The notes under the pieces are model-generated. The model had not been told where the DNA came from, did not search any database, and saw only the letters and a program-made list of their open reading frames with translations. DNA of 11,685 nucleotides from assembly GCA_003486705.1 (NCBI GenBank), contig DNGE01000114.1, positions 11,797-23,481 of the forward strand, written 5' to 3'. This DNA is from Bacillota bacterium (lineage in GTDB: Bacteria; Bacillota_I; Bacilli_A; MOL361; Turicibacteraceae). The position numbers were made by a program, and so were the translations under genes. The number at the start of each line of letters is the position of its first letter. The first letter of the stretch is position 1. Shown here piece after piece: positions 5,589 to 11,685 of this stretch.

Positions 5589-5885
5589 GTGAAGTACCAT
5601 TTAGTTGATCCATCATATTGTGCAACCGTTGATTTAACGTATCATAAACACGCTATTAGAGAGGGCATCCGTGCTATTTCTAAAGAGGCCACCATTAATA
5701 TTCATCGCCACTATTTTGAAGTAGAGGCTGCCGATTTAGAAGATGGAATTGATTTATTACGTTTATGTGAAGAAATCTCAAATCGAGATCAAACCTTAAA
5801 CAAATTTGTTAAACATTATGAGCATAAAAAAGGAACGACAGAAAGTACCGTAACACCTCTACTATTTAAAATAAAACTACACTAA
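5589..5885 (+). CDS. Small unrecognised protein divergent from the ComK operon
   Basis: The 98-residue product begins at GTG 5589, with GAGGAGGAGG (5574-5583) 5 bases upstream, a very strong ribosome site. The sequence is soluble and mixed alpha/beta, with no signal peptide or membrane helix. Notable stretches are HKHAIREGIRAI (20-31), IHRHYFEVEAADLEDGIDLLRLCEEI (38-63) and a basic, His-rich KHYEHKKG near residues 75-82. I do not recognise the family. The gene is divergent from the ComK-like operon across 245 bases. Its 3' end overlaps the convergent STAS/ATPase gene by 9 bases, and no terminator separates them. The strong ribosome site and gene position support a real gene. Confidence 0.75.
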   Translation: MKYHLVDPSYCATVDLTYHKHAIREGIRAISKEATINIHRHYFEVEAADLEDGIDLLRLCEEISNRDQTLNKFVKHYEHKKGTTESTVTPLLFKIKLH

Positions 5886-6842
5886 ATTTTTCAAAGGAAA
5901 ACCTAAGGTCATAATAGTTCCGTTTAAATAAAACGGCATACTATGACCTTTTTTCTTTTTTATCTCATAATATCCGTCACCTGAAATACAATAACAATAA
6001 CCTCCTTTAAAATATAATTCTTTTGTAATTACCGAGAGGCCTACACCGGGCCTCTTTTTAGTACCATTAAACGGCTCCATTGCCCACTTAATGCATTCGT
6101 AACGTTCATAGTTCTTAATCTTTGGATAAACAGATTCAACATTTTCATAAAAAGTTGCCCCGCGATTGACGATTGTAATAAATAGCCAATCACAACTTAA
6201 ATTAATAGTTCCGCAAACATAAACCTCTCCTAAACGTTGAACCTTAGAAGAATATACAGACATCTTGTCGCTTAAAGCTCCTTCTGCTATTTGTTCAAGA
6301 TATTCAGTCTCTGCATTTAGTGGCTGCTTAACATCTAAATCATTAAATTTTGTTGATTCAATCACCTTCTTTTTCTCGTTAGCAGTTGGATTTAAAATAC
6401 CATGATTAACCCCGTTAACAAAGATTTCAGTTAGTCGAGTTTTAATTAAATCTTTTAACTTAATGTCTTTAATATATGTTAAAGCTGACTCTATATATAA
6501 ATCAAATGCTTGTAATTCACTGTGCTTAAACGTCTTATATGGCATATAATGCTCTTTATTTAAAGACGTTTTTTCAATGAATTGATAGTTTTTCAACAGT
6601 GTTTTGATTTGTGGTTGAAGGTCACATAAAATAATTGAGTTTCCATTAAGTTTTGCATTTTCAATAATAAATCCTAGCACCGCAATTAAGTTGGGTTGAA
6701 TAAAGGTTGTTGATTTTAATGAGAGTCGGATTTTAGTCTGGTGATGGTCTTTTAGCATTTCATTTAGTTCGCATAAGTATTCATATGAGTATAATGTATT
6801 GGATAATCGGTTTGGTAAATAGTAAATTTTTTTCAATAGCAT
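5877..6842 (-). CDS. STAS plus GHKL-ATPase regulatory protein
   Basis: The product has 321 residues. The first 90 residues look like a STAS domain (IRLSLKSTTFIQPNLIAVLGFIIENAKLNGNSIILCD, 38-74), the fold of anti-anti-sigma factors. Residues about 115-320 form a GHKL (histidine-kinase-like) ATPase: N-box E139-x3-N143-x3-H147 in TEIFVNGVNHG, G1 region ITIVNRGATF (223-232), G2 box RPGVGLSVI (264-272) and a final GTIMTLGFPL strand (308-317). In G1 the usual catalytic-site Asp is Asn227, so nucleotide binding may be altered. There is no phospho-acceptor His domain, sensor or membrane helix, which suggests a cytoplasmic switch protein rather than a sensor kinase. AAAGG lies 5 bases before the ATG. 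It stands apart from the upstream phosphatase gene, with a terminator between them. The partner is unknown. Confidence 0.8.
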   Translation of the reverse strand: MLLKKIYYLPNRLSNTLYSYEYLCELNEMLKDHHQTKIRLSLKSTTFIQPNLIAVLGFIIENAKLNGNSIILCDLQPQIKTLLKNYQFIEKTSLNKEHYMPYKTFKHSELQAFDLYIESALTYIKDIKLKDLIKTRLTEIFVNGVNHGILNPTANEKKKVIESTKFNDLDVKQPLNAETEYLEQIAEGALSDKMSVYSSKVQRLGEVYVCGTINLSCDWLFITIVNRGATFYENVESVYPKIKNYERYECIKWAMEPFNGTKKRPGVGLSVITKELYFKGGYCYCISGDGYYEIKKKKGHSMPFYLNGTIMTLGFPLKNLV

Positions 6843-6900
6843 TCACACCTTTCACTATTACCATACGAATTTTTAGGTAGATTTCCTTTTTTAAATATAA

Positions 6901-6927
6901 AAAAAATGAGGTATGATTACCTCATTT
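6901..6927 (-). terminator. Terminator of the PHP phosphatase gene
   Basis: AAATGAGGTA (6904-6913) pairs with TACCTCATTT (6918-6927) around a 4-base loop. On the minus strand it is followed by a run of Ts. The stem overlaps the stop codon of the phosphatase gene. Confidence 0.85.
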
Positions 6928-7714
6928 AAGATGATTTTTTAAAAACATTTAAGATTTTAGTCATAATTGTCGGCTTTTTATATTCTTTTGGTGTTAATGT
7001 CTCAATTTCAAGGTTATTGTAGACTTTAAATGGATTTTCCATAAATAAAAGGCGCGCCATTTCTGGATCTAATTTTGTTACTTGTGTTAGTGCCTTTTGC
7101 ATTTTAGGTGCACGACGACGACAACTATGGGCATCCGTTGCGCTTAAATGTACCATGTTGTGCTCCATTAAAATATAAGCTGTTTCTTGTACTTTCTCTC
7201 CAAACAAGCCTAAAATACTACCCACATTAACTTGACTCAATGCGCCAAGTGTTAAAAACTTATGCATAATATTTGGATCCTCAATCACTTTTGGATAACG
7301 TTCTGGATGAGCAATAATTGGTGTAATCCCCATTAATTTTAATTCATAAATGACATCCTCAGCATACATAGGTATATCATTCATCGGAAACTCTATTAAT
7401 AAATATGAGCTTTCGTTTAACGTTGTAATCTCTTCTTCTTTTAACAATTTTGGTAAGTCCGGCGTTAAAAATACTTCTTGTCCTAAACTAATTGTTAATT
7501 TAACTTCATTTAACTTAAGTTGTTCATTAACATCACAAACGACTTCTTCTAATTGTTTTTTATTTAAATAATCACTATGTTGGATATAGTGTGGTGTTGC
7601 AATAATATGATGAATTCCTTCTGATGCAGCGATCTTTGCCATTTCAATACATTCATCCATTGTTTTAGCTCCATCATCTACCCCAGGCAAAATATGACAA
7701 TGTGTATCAATCAC
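6926..7714 (-). CDS. PHP-family protein-tyrosine phosphatase (CpsB/YwqE type)
   Basis: The product has 262 residues, close to the 254 or so of YwqE/CpsB. It is a manganese-dependent phosphotyrosine phosphatase that in relatives dephosphorylates BY-kinases and other proteins in capsule or exopolysaccharide control. The metal-site motifs are complete: H5 and H7 (IDTHCHILPGVDDG), H42 (ATPHY), E80 (LGQEVF), H136 (IAHPERY), and D194 with H196 (SATDAHS). GTG 7714 is the start: GGGAGGAG lies 7 bases upstream, and a frame reaching 7801 would begin upstream of the promoter at 7757-7785. No BY-kinase, Wzz-like or glycosyltransferase gene is adjacent, so this copy is away from any capsule cluster here. 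It is divergent from the zinc-ribbon genes and shares their promoter segment. The C-terminus is basic (KKPTIMTKILNVFKKSS). Confidence 0.9.
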   Translation of the reverse strand: MIDTHCHILPGVDDGAKTMDECIEMAKIAASEGIHHIIATPHYIQHSDYLNKKQLEEVVCDVNEQLKLNEVKLTISLGQEVFLTPDLPKLLKEEEITTLNESSYLLIEFPMNDIPMYAEDVIYELKLMGITPIIAHPERYPKVIEDPNIMHKFLTLGALSQVNVGSILGLFGEKVQETAYILMEHNMVHLSATDAHSCRRRAPKMQKALTQVTKLDPEMARLLFMENPFKVYNNLEIETLTPKEYKKPTIMTKILNVFKKSS

Positions 7715-7721
7715 AGTCTCA

Positions 7722-7729
7722 CTCCTCCC
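7722..7729 (-). promoter_or_regulatory. Ribosome site fixing the phosphatase GTG start
   Basis: GGGAGGAG on the minus strand lies 7 bases before GTG 7714, where the conserved IDTHCHILPG motif begins. This settles the start of the PHP phosphatase. Confidence 0.7.
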
Positions 7730-7756
7730 ATTTATTCCATCTGCCTTAATACTCTT

Positions 7757-7785
7757 ATTGTACCGTAGAGTAAGAGCACTTACAA
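7757..7785 (-). promoter_or_regulatory. Sigma-A promoter of the PHP phosphatase
   Basis: On the minus strand TTGTAA (7785-7780), a 17-base spacer and TACAAT (7762-7757) make a good sigma-A promoter, placing the start of transcription about 35 bases before GTG 7714. The same DNA reads as a promoter in the other direction. Confidence 0.7.
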
Positions 7786-7786
7786 T
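7758..7786 (+). promoter_or_regulatory. Sigma-A promoter of the zinc-ribbon gene, face to face with the phosphatase promoter
   Basis: TTGTAC (7758-7763), a 17-base spacer and TACAAT (7781-7786) form a sigma-A promoter that uses nearly the same bases as the opposing one, because ATTGTA (7757-7762) and TACAAT (7781-7786) are inverted copies. Each -35 overlaps the opposite -10, so the two promoters cannot be occupied at once. A GTAAA/TTTAC dyad (7809-7822) sits in its 5' leader. Confidence 0.65.
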
Positions 7787-7857
7787 ATTGTATTTTCTCA
7801 ACGAATAAGTAAACGTTTTTACGTAAATAATAAATAAAAAGTTATGAGGTGGAGCTC

Positions 7858-8100
7858 ATGTGTTATAATAGATTTTTTCATAAAAATCAATCGTTAAAAA
7901 CTTGTAAAGTAAAAGAATATCTAGAAGAAATAGGGTATTTTCAAGAAATAGAAACCCCTCATACTTATTTATGTGGTTGTGGTCATCGCTTTAAGTTTGA
8001 TCATACTTATTCGTTGTGCCCTAACTGTCAAACTAAATATGTCATTCATCCTTCTAAAGCTCATCAACCTGAGCATATTTTAAAAGTTGGAATTCAATAA
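7858..8100 (+). CDS. Small zinc-ribbon protein (first of a tandem pair)
   Basis: The product has 80 residues from ATG 7858, with GAGGTGG 5 bases upstream. A four-Cys zinc ribbon is seen: C39-x-C41-G, then C54-P-N-C57 (YLCGCGHRF...LCPNCQTKYVIHP). The N-terminal 35 residues (KVKEYLEEIGYFQEIE) are probably helical and unlike the second copy. Cys spacing matches the paralogue exactly (C39/C41 to C54/C57 and C41/C43 to C56/C59), and both end with a similar hydrophobic segment (HILKVGIQ versus KYIVPAGINY). The family is unknown to me; binding of nucleic acid or protein is plausible for such ribbons. It has its own sigma-A promoter, divergent from the phosphatase gene. Confidence 0.8.
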   Translation: MCYNRFFHKNQSLKTCKVKEYLEEIGYFQEIETPHTYLCGCGHRFKFDHTYSLCPNCQTKYVIHPSKAHQPEHILKVGIQ

Positions 8101-8139
8101 CTATTTTTGACCTACATCACATCATATTGAAGCGATATC

Positions 8140-8148
8140 TGTTACAAT
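8140..8148 (+). promoter_or_regulatory. Extended -10 promoter before the second zinc-ribbon gene
   Basis: TGTTACAAT is an extended -10 element (TG, one base, TACAAT) with no good -35 at the usual distance. It would start transcription about 28 bases before ATG 8183, giving this gene its own promoter in addition to read-through from the first copy. Confidence 0.5.
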
Positions 8149-8182
8149 AAAAGTAATATTCGAAGCGGAAAGGATGAGTAGA

Positions 8183-8434
8183 ATGAGTGAAATCATTACA
8201 ATGAAATGTGGTTGTGAATTTGAAAATGGGCAAGCAGTTGCTGACAAAGTACGTATGAAAGGGATGGCTGATCGTCCAATGCCTACTCCAGCAACTATTA
8301 AATGTAGCTGTGGAAATACGTACACAAAAACAATTTTAGTTGATCAATGTCCGGCTTGTCACATGACTTATGCCGTAACACCATGTTCAGCTGACGAACA
8401 TAAATACATCGTTCCTGCTGGTATTAATTATTAA
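8183..8434 (+). CDS. Small zinc-ribbon protein (second of a tandem pair)
   Basis: The product has 83 residues from ATG 8183, where AAGGA is 8 bases upstream; ATG 8174 sits too close to it. It is a paralogue of the preceding gene with the ribbon C41-x-C43-G, C56-P-A-C59 (KCSCGNTY...QCPACHMTYAV) and the tail KYIVPAGINY. It has extra cysteines that the first copy lacks: C9 and C11 (MKCGCEFENG) near the N-terminus and C68 (VTPCSADEH). The N-terminal CGC may make a second half-site for metal or a redox pair. A perfect terminator follows. No function is recognised. Confidence 0.8.
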   Translation: MSEIITMKCGCEFENGQAVADKVRMKGMADRPMPTPATIKCSCGNTYTKTILVDQCPACHMTYAVTPCSADEHKYIVPAGINY

Positions 8435-8440
8435 TCATTC

Positions 8441-8478
8441 AACAAGGTTTACAAATTTAAGTAAACCTTGTTTTTTTT
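8441..8478 (+). terminator. Rho-independent terminator after the zinc-ribbon pair
   Basis: AACAAGGTTTAC (8441-8452) pairs with GTAAACCTTGTT (8461-8472) around an 8-base loop, and eight Ts end the structure (8471-8478). This closes the zinc-ribbon transcription unit. Confidence 0.95.
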
Positions 8479-8551
8479 ATATATTTTTTTGAATATTTGA
8501 GAAATATAGGTAAATACTAATGGTGATTAATAATTCGAAAGGATGATCTTA

Positions 8552-9040
8552 ATGAAACGCATTATCATGGCATTAGTACTAGGTATTGTTTTAACAGCAT
8601 GCTCAAAAACTAGTACTCCAACAACAGAAACAAATCAAAATAACACGCCATCTGTGGTTGAAGATGAGTATATGACATATGTGACTGGTTTAGGGTTTAC
8701 TAACGTTACAAATGTTAACGGAACTGTTCCTTACAAAACATATACTTTAAATGAAACCGTGGCTGCAGATACTGAAGTTTACAATCAATGGATGTATGTG
8801 TGGGAAAACCCATCTGATTACGTTGGAAAAGAAGTTAGTGTCTATGAATACACAGCTAAAAAAGATAACAAAGATTACAATGTATACACATTAGTAAACG
8901 ATAATAAAGTAATCGGTGGATACTACTACGAACCAACTGGAACAATCGAAGAAGCTACAGTTTTACATGAAACATATAAACCAACACTTGCTGAAGAATT
9001 CAAAGCAAGTTGGGATGAATTATTCAACTTAAATAAATAG
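8552..9040 (+). CDS. Secreted lipoprotein of unknown function
   Basis: The product has 162 residues from ATG 8552 (AAAGGATG lies about 6 bases upstream; an in-frame ATG at 8543 is inside the ribosome site). A short signal peptide MKRIIMALVLGIVLTAC ends in a lipobox with the lipidated Cys at residue 17 (LTAC). A Ser/Thr/Asn-rich spacer (19-35) leads to a compact beta-rich domain rich in Tyr, with YVTGLGFTNVTNVNG, WMYVWENPSDYVGKEVSVYEYTAKK and NKVIGGYYYEPTGTIEEATV. I do not recognise the domain. It is expected to be anchored on the outer face of the membrane. It stands as a single gene between two strong terminators. Neighbouring sortase and PHP genes make a surface-related context, but no direct link is visible. 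Confidence 0.85.
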   Translation: MKRIIMALVLGIVLTACSKTSTPTTETNQNNTPSVVEDEYMTYVTGLGFTNVTNVNGTVPYKTYTLNETVAADTEVYNQWMYVWENPSDYVGKEVSVYEYTAKKDNKDYNVYTLVNDNKVIGGYYYEPTGTIEEATVLHETYKPTLAEEFKASWDELFNLNK

Positions 9041-9047
9041 TTAACAT

Positions 9048-9082
9048 AAAAGAAGATGCCTTCATCAAAAGCATCTTCTTTT
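9048..9082 (+). terminator. Bidirectional terminator between lipoprotein and sortase genes
   Basis: AAAAGAAGATGC (9048-9059) pairs with GCATCTTCTTTT (9071-9082) around an 11-base loop, with T-runs on one side and A-runs on the other. The two convergent genes end on either side of it, and the stop codon of the sortase lies 2 bases beyond. Confidence 0.9.
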
Positions 9083-9083
9083 T

Positions 9084-9650
9084 CTATTCAACTAGTGTTC
9101 CAATAACGATGTAACGTTCTGGCGTGTCTCCCATGTAAATAAACGGATAACAAGTTACTAATGTTACTTTTGACTGTTCTGTTTGTTCATAAATAACTGG
9201 ATCATCTGGATCGACAATTTTTATATCGGTAATTTCATAGATTAAAGTCTTATCAGCTGTTTCAAATTGTAAGGTATCTCCCAATTTCACATCTTTTAAA
9301 TCCCAAAAAATCTCTTCTCGATGACCGTATAAAACAGAGTTTCCGATTTCTCCAACATGAGGAGTCGTTGTATCTAACCCTACACCTTTACTTAAAATAA
9401 GATCCGTTGTTCCAATTCTAATCGGTAGTATTTTTTCAAAATCTGCAATCTTTAAGGTCGCAATAATTGTTCCATCTTTTATTTCTTCTTTTGGTATACT
9501 CACTAATTCCTCTTTTTGTTCCTCCCATTCCTGTAATGAAGATTGAACCCCCTGCTTCATTTCAATAACGGGATAAAATCCTACAATTAAAAAAATAACA
9601 CCCGAAACAATGAGTAGGATGGGAACCACTATTCTTAAAATACGCTTCAT
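9084..9650 (-). CDS. Class D sortase
   Basis: The product has 188 residues. An N-terminal signal-anchor helix (about 7-27, IVVPILLIVSGVIFLIVGFY) places the catalytic domain outside the cell. The sortase signature is intact: catalytic H110 in VLYGHRE, nucleophile C167 in TLVTCYPF, and R179 in TPERYIVIGTLV. Sortases cleave a sorting signal on exported proteins and join it to the cell wall or to pilus subunits. The short length and the LVTCYPF motif favour class D. GGGGG lies 7 bases before ATG 9650. The gene follows the large membrane protein gene, with a hairpin between them. I see no LPXTG-type protein in the window, so the substrate is elsewhere or unconventional. Confidence 0.9.
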   Translation of the reverse strand: MKRILRIVVPILLIVSGVIFLIVGFYPVIEMKQGVQSSLQEWEEQKEELVSIPKEEIKDGTIIATLKIADFEKILPIRIGTTDLILSKGVGLDTTTPHVGEIGNSVLYGHREEIFWDLKDVKLGDTLQFETADKTLIYEITDIKIVDPDDPVIYEQTEQSKVTLVTCYPFIYMGDTPERYIVIGTLVE

Positions 9651-9677
9651 TTTTATTCCCCCAATTTATATTCTACT

Positions 9678-9710
9678 AAAATAAGAGGAGATTTTATCTC
9701 CTCTTATTTT
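9678..9710 (-). terminator. Strong hairpin between the membrane protein and sortase genes
   Basis: A perfect 15-bp stem (9678-9692 with 9696-9710) closes a 3-base loop over the stop codon of the membrane protein gene. Only four Ts follow on the minus strand, before AGTAG. It may terminate partly and lower sortase expression relative to the upstream gene. Confidence 0.75.
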
Positions 9711-11361
9711 ATTGTGCAAAGTTTAGATTATCAAAACTTACAATATTTTTTGTTTGAGTTGTCGCATCAATATACTCTATTTCAACACTATCGCCTTCAC
9801 GTGTAATAGCAAGTTCAGGTGAAATTGTACTTGGTGCAACTAACAATAAGTTAGGCATACCTTCTAAAATTAACGTGTAATACGTGTTTCCACCTGTTTC
9901 ATAACTTCCAAAACGTTCAACACTCGCCGTCAATGATTTTCTTTCACCCGATGGATTTGTTGGAAGTTCTCCGTTTCCAAACATCACCTTAATATAGTTA
10001 ACACGAGCATCACTTAATGTTTCTCCTGTTCCAACGATTGAATAATCTTTAACATTAACAAAGGCATACTGTTTAACTAATCCTTGTTTATCTTTTAACG
10101 TCATAAAATATGTCGGTTCATTTTCAATATTTAATAATAATGGGAAGCTTGAACTATAGCCAAAGTTTTGAACTTTACCTTCTGCTGTACTCATTGCAGC
10201 CGTTTCAGTTGCTCCACCAATTTTATAGAATGTTGTCTCTTTTGTACGAGTATTTGATAACATAAATCCAGTCGTTGATTCATCTGCTCCAGCTGATGTC
10301 ATTCCTGTGTAGAAATACCATTCACCATCTAAGAACATATAGTTCATACCTGGTGTTGATTGAATGATTCCCTTTTTAGCAAATAGCGTATTTAAGAAGC
10401 CATTTACATACCAACCCCAGTCATTAATTTGATCAACCACAAATTGGGCTGGTTGAATACGGTCAATCCATGTTGGAGCATCATCAACAGTATACTTAGT
10501 TGTTTCTCCCGTTTGTGCATCAACAATAACAACACCTGTTGCATCAGAACCACCATTAATTCCAACACGTTTTGTATAAGTTGTAACAACCCAATACGGA
10601 CGTCCTTCATCATCTAATTCAAACGAGAAATCAGTTAATCCTTCTGTCATATTTCCATCAAAGTAAACTTTACGTTTAACATTATCACCAAAATGACCTG
10701 ATTCTAAATATTTTAAATTAATCGGATTTCCTTGAGCATCTTCTTGAACCAAACGAACATCTTGAGCATCCGTTGCCGATACCATAATGTATCCTGGTGT
10801 TCCTTCACGATTAACAAACCATTTAATGATATCTGTATGTTCTAACGGAGCAACCCAGAATAATTCATCTTTCATACTAATTAACGTGAAATCCCCTACA
10901 TAAACTTGAGAACCAAGCCCCACATCTTCACCAAGCTTTTTGTCACCTAAACGACGAGCATATGCTTCATCAACAATTGGAATTTTTGCTAAATCAACTG
11001 ATGGAATCTCCTCAACAAACTCCTTCGTTTCAATTTCACCAATTAAATCACGATATTGTTGACTAAAGAAAACTGGAAGTGATGATACATGATATCCGAT
11101 GTAAATGACAACTAATACAATAAAAGCCGCCTTTACTTTTTTACTTGGAAACGCAACTTCGTGCCCCTTTGCAAGATCTTGTAACATATATTTAACATCT
11201 TCATAAAAATAAGCAATCATAGCAATAACAAGTAACCCAAAAAATAAACTGAATCCTTCCTCAAAACGAATATTTAATGGCACTAATAAAACATAATCAG
11301 CAACTAAAAAAAGAACGATTAACGGAACAATTGTAATTAAAACATTACGTAATCTTTTCAT
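9709..11361 (-). CDS. Three-TM membrane protein with large exported domain
   Basis: The product has 550 residues, with predicted membrane helices at about 6-29, 37-53 and 77-99. A basic loop (55-76) between helices 2 and 3 puts the remaining 450 residues outside the cell. The exported part is beta-rich and contains three PepSY-like stretches: TGVVIVDAQTGETTKYTV (275-292), TGFMLSNTRTKETTFYKI (364-381) and YAFVNVKDYSIVGTGETL (432-449). The middle one is followed by GGATETAAMSTAEGKVQNFGY (382-402). I do not recognise the family by name, and there is no catalytic motif. GGAG, then GAGAGGG, lies 8 and 4 bases before ATG 11361. It precedes the class D sortase on the same strand, separated by a hairpin. 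A surface or assembly role with the sortase is an inference from order only; it has no LPXTG motif or C-terminal anchor. Confidence 0.85.
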   Translation of the reverse strand: MKRLRNVLITIVPLIVLFLVADYVLLVPLNIRFEEGFSLFFGLLVIAMIAYFYEDVKYMLQDLAKGHEVAFPSKKVKAAFIVLVVIYIGYHVSSLPVFFSQQYRDLIGEIETKEFVEEIPSVDLAKIPIVDEAYARRLGDKKLGEDVGLGSQVYVGDFTLISMKDELFWVAPLEHTDIIKWFVNREGTPGYIMVSATDAQDVRLVQEDAQGNPINLKYLESGHFGDNVKRKVYFDGNMTEGLTDFSFELDDEGRPYWVVTTYTKRVGINGGSDATGVVIVDAQTGETTKYTVDDAPTWIDRIQPAQFVVDQINDWGWYVNGFLNTLFAKKGIIQSTPGMNYMFLDGEWYFYTGMTSAGADESTTGFMLSNTRTKETTFYKIGGATETAAMSTAEGKVQNFGYSSSFPLLLNIENEPTYFMTLKDKQGLVKQYAFVNVKDYSIVGTGETLSDARVNYIKVMFGNGELPTNPSGERKSLTASVERFGSYETGGNTYYTLILEGMPNLLLVAPSTISPELAITREGDSVEIEYIDATTQTKNIVSFDNLNFAQ

Positions 11362-11378
11362 ATAACCCTCTCCAATTT

Positions 11379-11392
11379 GGTAAGTATTTACC
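11379..11392 (-). repeat. Inverted repeat in the leader of the membrane protein gene
   Basis: GGTAA and TTACC, 4 bases apart, form a short dyad between the predicted promoter and ribosome site. On the minus strand it reads AGGTAAATACT, and the same 11 bases occur on the plus strand at 8508-8518, upstream of the lipoprotein gene. This could be a shared operator or chance. Confidence 0.35.
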
Positions 11393-11408
11393 TAACGGTA
11401 TTAAAAAT

Positions 11409-11417
11409 ATTATATCA
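11409..11417 (-). promoter_or_regulatory. Extended -10 promoter of the membrane protein-sortase unit
   Basis: TGATATAAT on the minus strand is a near-ideal extended -10 (TG, one base, TATAAT). No clear -35 stands at 16-18 bases. Transcription would start about 40 bases before ATG 11361, with the GGTAA dyad in the leader. Confidence 0.55.
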
Positions 11418-11575
11418 AAGTGAAATTATGAATACTAGCAAATCAAGTCGCATTTCCAACCTACTGTTTGCTTTTTTACACTTTCTTACCATCTAACGCT
11501 TAATAATGGTATAAATTCAGCTTGTTTCTAGCAGCGTTTTAATCCTTGAATAGATCTATATTTGAAAATGTTGTT
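11418..11575. other. Non-coding stretch
   Basis: I see no gene, convincing hairpin or promoter here beyond the element at 11409-11417. The bases just right of it are the candidate 3' end of another minus-strand gene. Confidence 0.4.
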
Positions 11576-11685
11576 TTAAAGTTTTTTATTTACTTTAACT
11601 AATCTGGTGTAGCCGAACTTAGATTCTAATACGACACCTATTACTCTCGGACGGGATAGGGTCTGCTTATATATCCGGGAATGTC
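11576..11685 (-). CDS. Possible 3' end of a gene cut by the window edge
   Basis: On the minus strand a frame is open from the window edge (11685) to a TAA at 11576-11578, giving a C-terminus that reads RPRVIGVVLESKFGYTR followed by LVKVNKKL. The residue pattern looks protein-like, but the codons (CGG, CCG, ATA, CTA) are unlike the neighbouring genes. The other two minus frames have stops in this stretch. No terminator follows. I do not recognise the product, and the frame may be chance. Confidence 0.25.
   Translation of the reverse strand, partial: HSRIYKQTLSRPRVIGVVLESKFGYTRLVKVNKKL

Noticed and set aside
7350..7571. Plus-strand frame opposite the PHP phosphatase
   Set aside because: Shadow of a clear enzyme gene with conserved metal-site motifs; no ribosome site.
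8107..8148. TTGACC as -35 for the second zinc-ribbon gene
   Set aside because: It stands 30 bases from TACAAT, far beyond sigma-A spacing. The extended -10 alone is the better reading.
8122..8325. Minus-strand frame opposite the second zinc-ribbon gene
   Set aside because: Shadow of the plus-strand gene; no ribosome site, and it runs across the extended -10 promoter.
10404..10617. Two short frames inside the large membrane protein gene
   Set aside because: Both are alternate-frame shadows of a long gene with a strong ribosome site.

Overview
The window is low-GC DNA from an endospore-forming Bacillota. Evidence for this is the AT-rich codon use, strong GGAGG-type ribosome sites, TTG and GTG starts, a sigma-K-like promoter in front of two tiny sporulation-type membrane peptides, a ComK-family protein, a class D sortase and a CpsB/YwqE-type phosphatase. 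The mixture resembles Turicibacter or a relative; this is an impression from gene content, not a database result. There are no rRNA or tRNA genes, CRISPR arrays, transposases or phage genes.

Layout. Positions 1-450 hold two tiny YjcZ-type transmembrane peptide genes on the plus strand, ending in a bidirectional terminator that may also serve a small, very basic minus-strand ORF (467-562). Next come a membrane-anchored TPR-like protein and a class I SAM methyltransferase, both on the minus strand. A 0.9-kb gap follows (2850-3787). It holds a repeated dyad and a cluster of DnaA-box-like sites next to an extremely AT-rich stretch. To its right lies a minus-strand operon of three overlapping genes: a ComK-family protein, an unrecognised protein, and a methyltransferase-like protein with no SAM-binding motif. 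Divergent from it is a small unknown gene (5589-5885). Then come a STAS plus GHKL-ATPase protein and a CpsB/YwqE PHP phosphatase on the minus strand.

The phosphatase shares a face-to-face, nearly symmetrical promoter with two tandem paralogous zinc-ribbon proteins on the plus strand. These are followed by a lipoprotein gene, a convergent terminator, and a minus-strand pair encoding a class D sortase and a large three-TM protein with a big exported domain. The right edge may carry the 3' end of another minus-strand gene.

How it fits together. Several cassettes sit side by side: sporulation peptides, a competence-regulator operon beside a DnaA-box cluster, and a cell-surface set (phosphatase, lipoprotein, sortase and its membrane neighbour). 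The parts most worth following up are the DnaA-box/AT-rich locus with no dnaA gene nearby, the ComK operon with its two unrecognised partners, the symmetrical bidirectional promoter, and the zinc-ribbon tandem pair.
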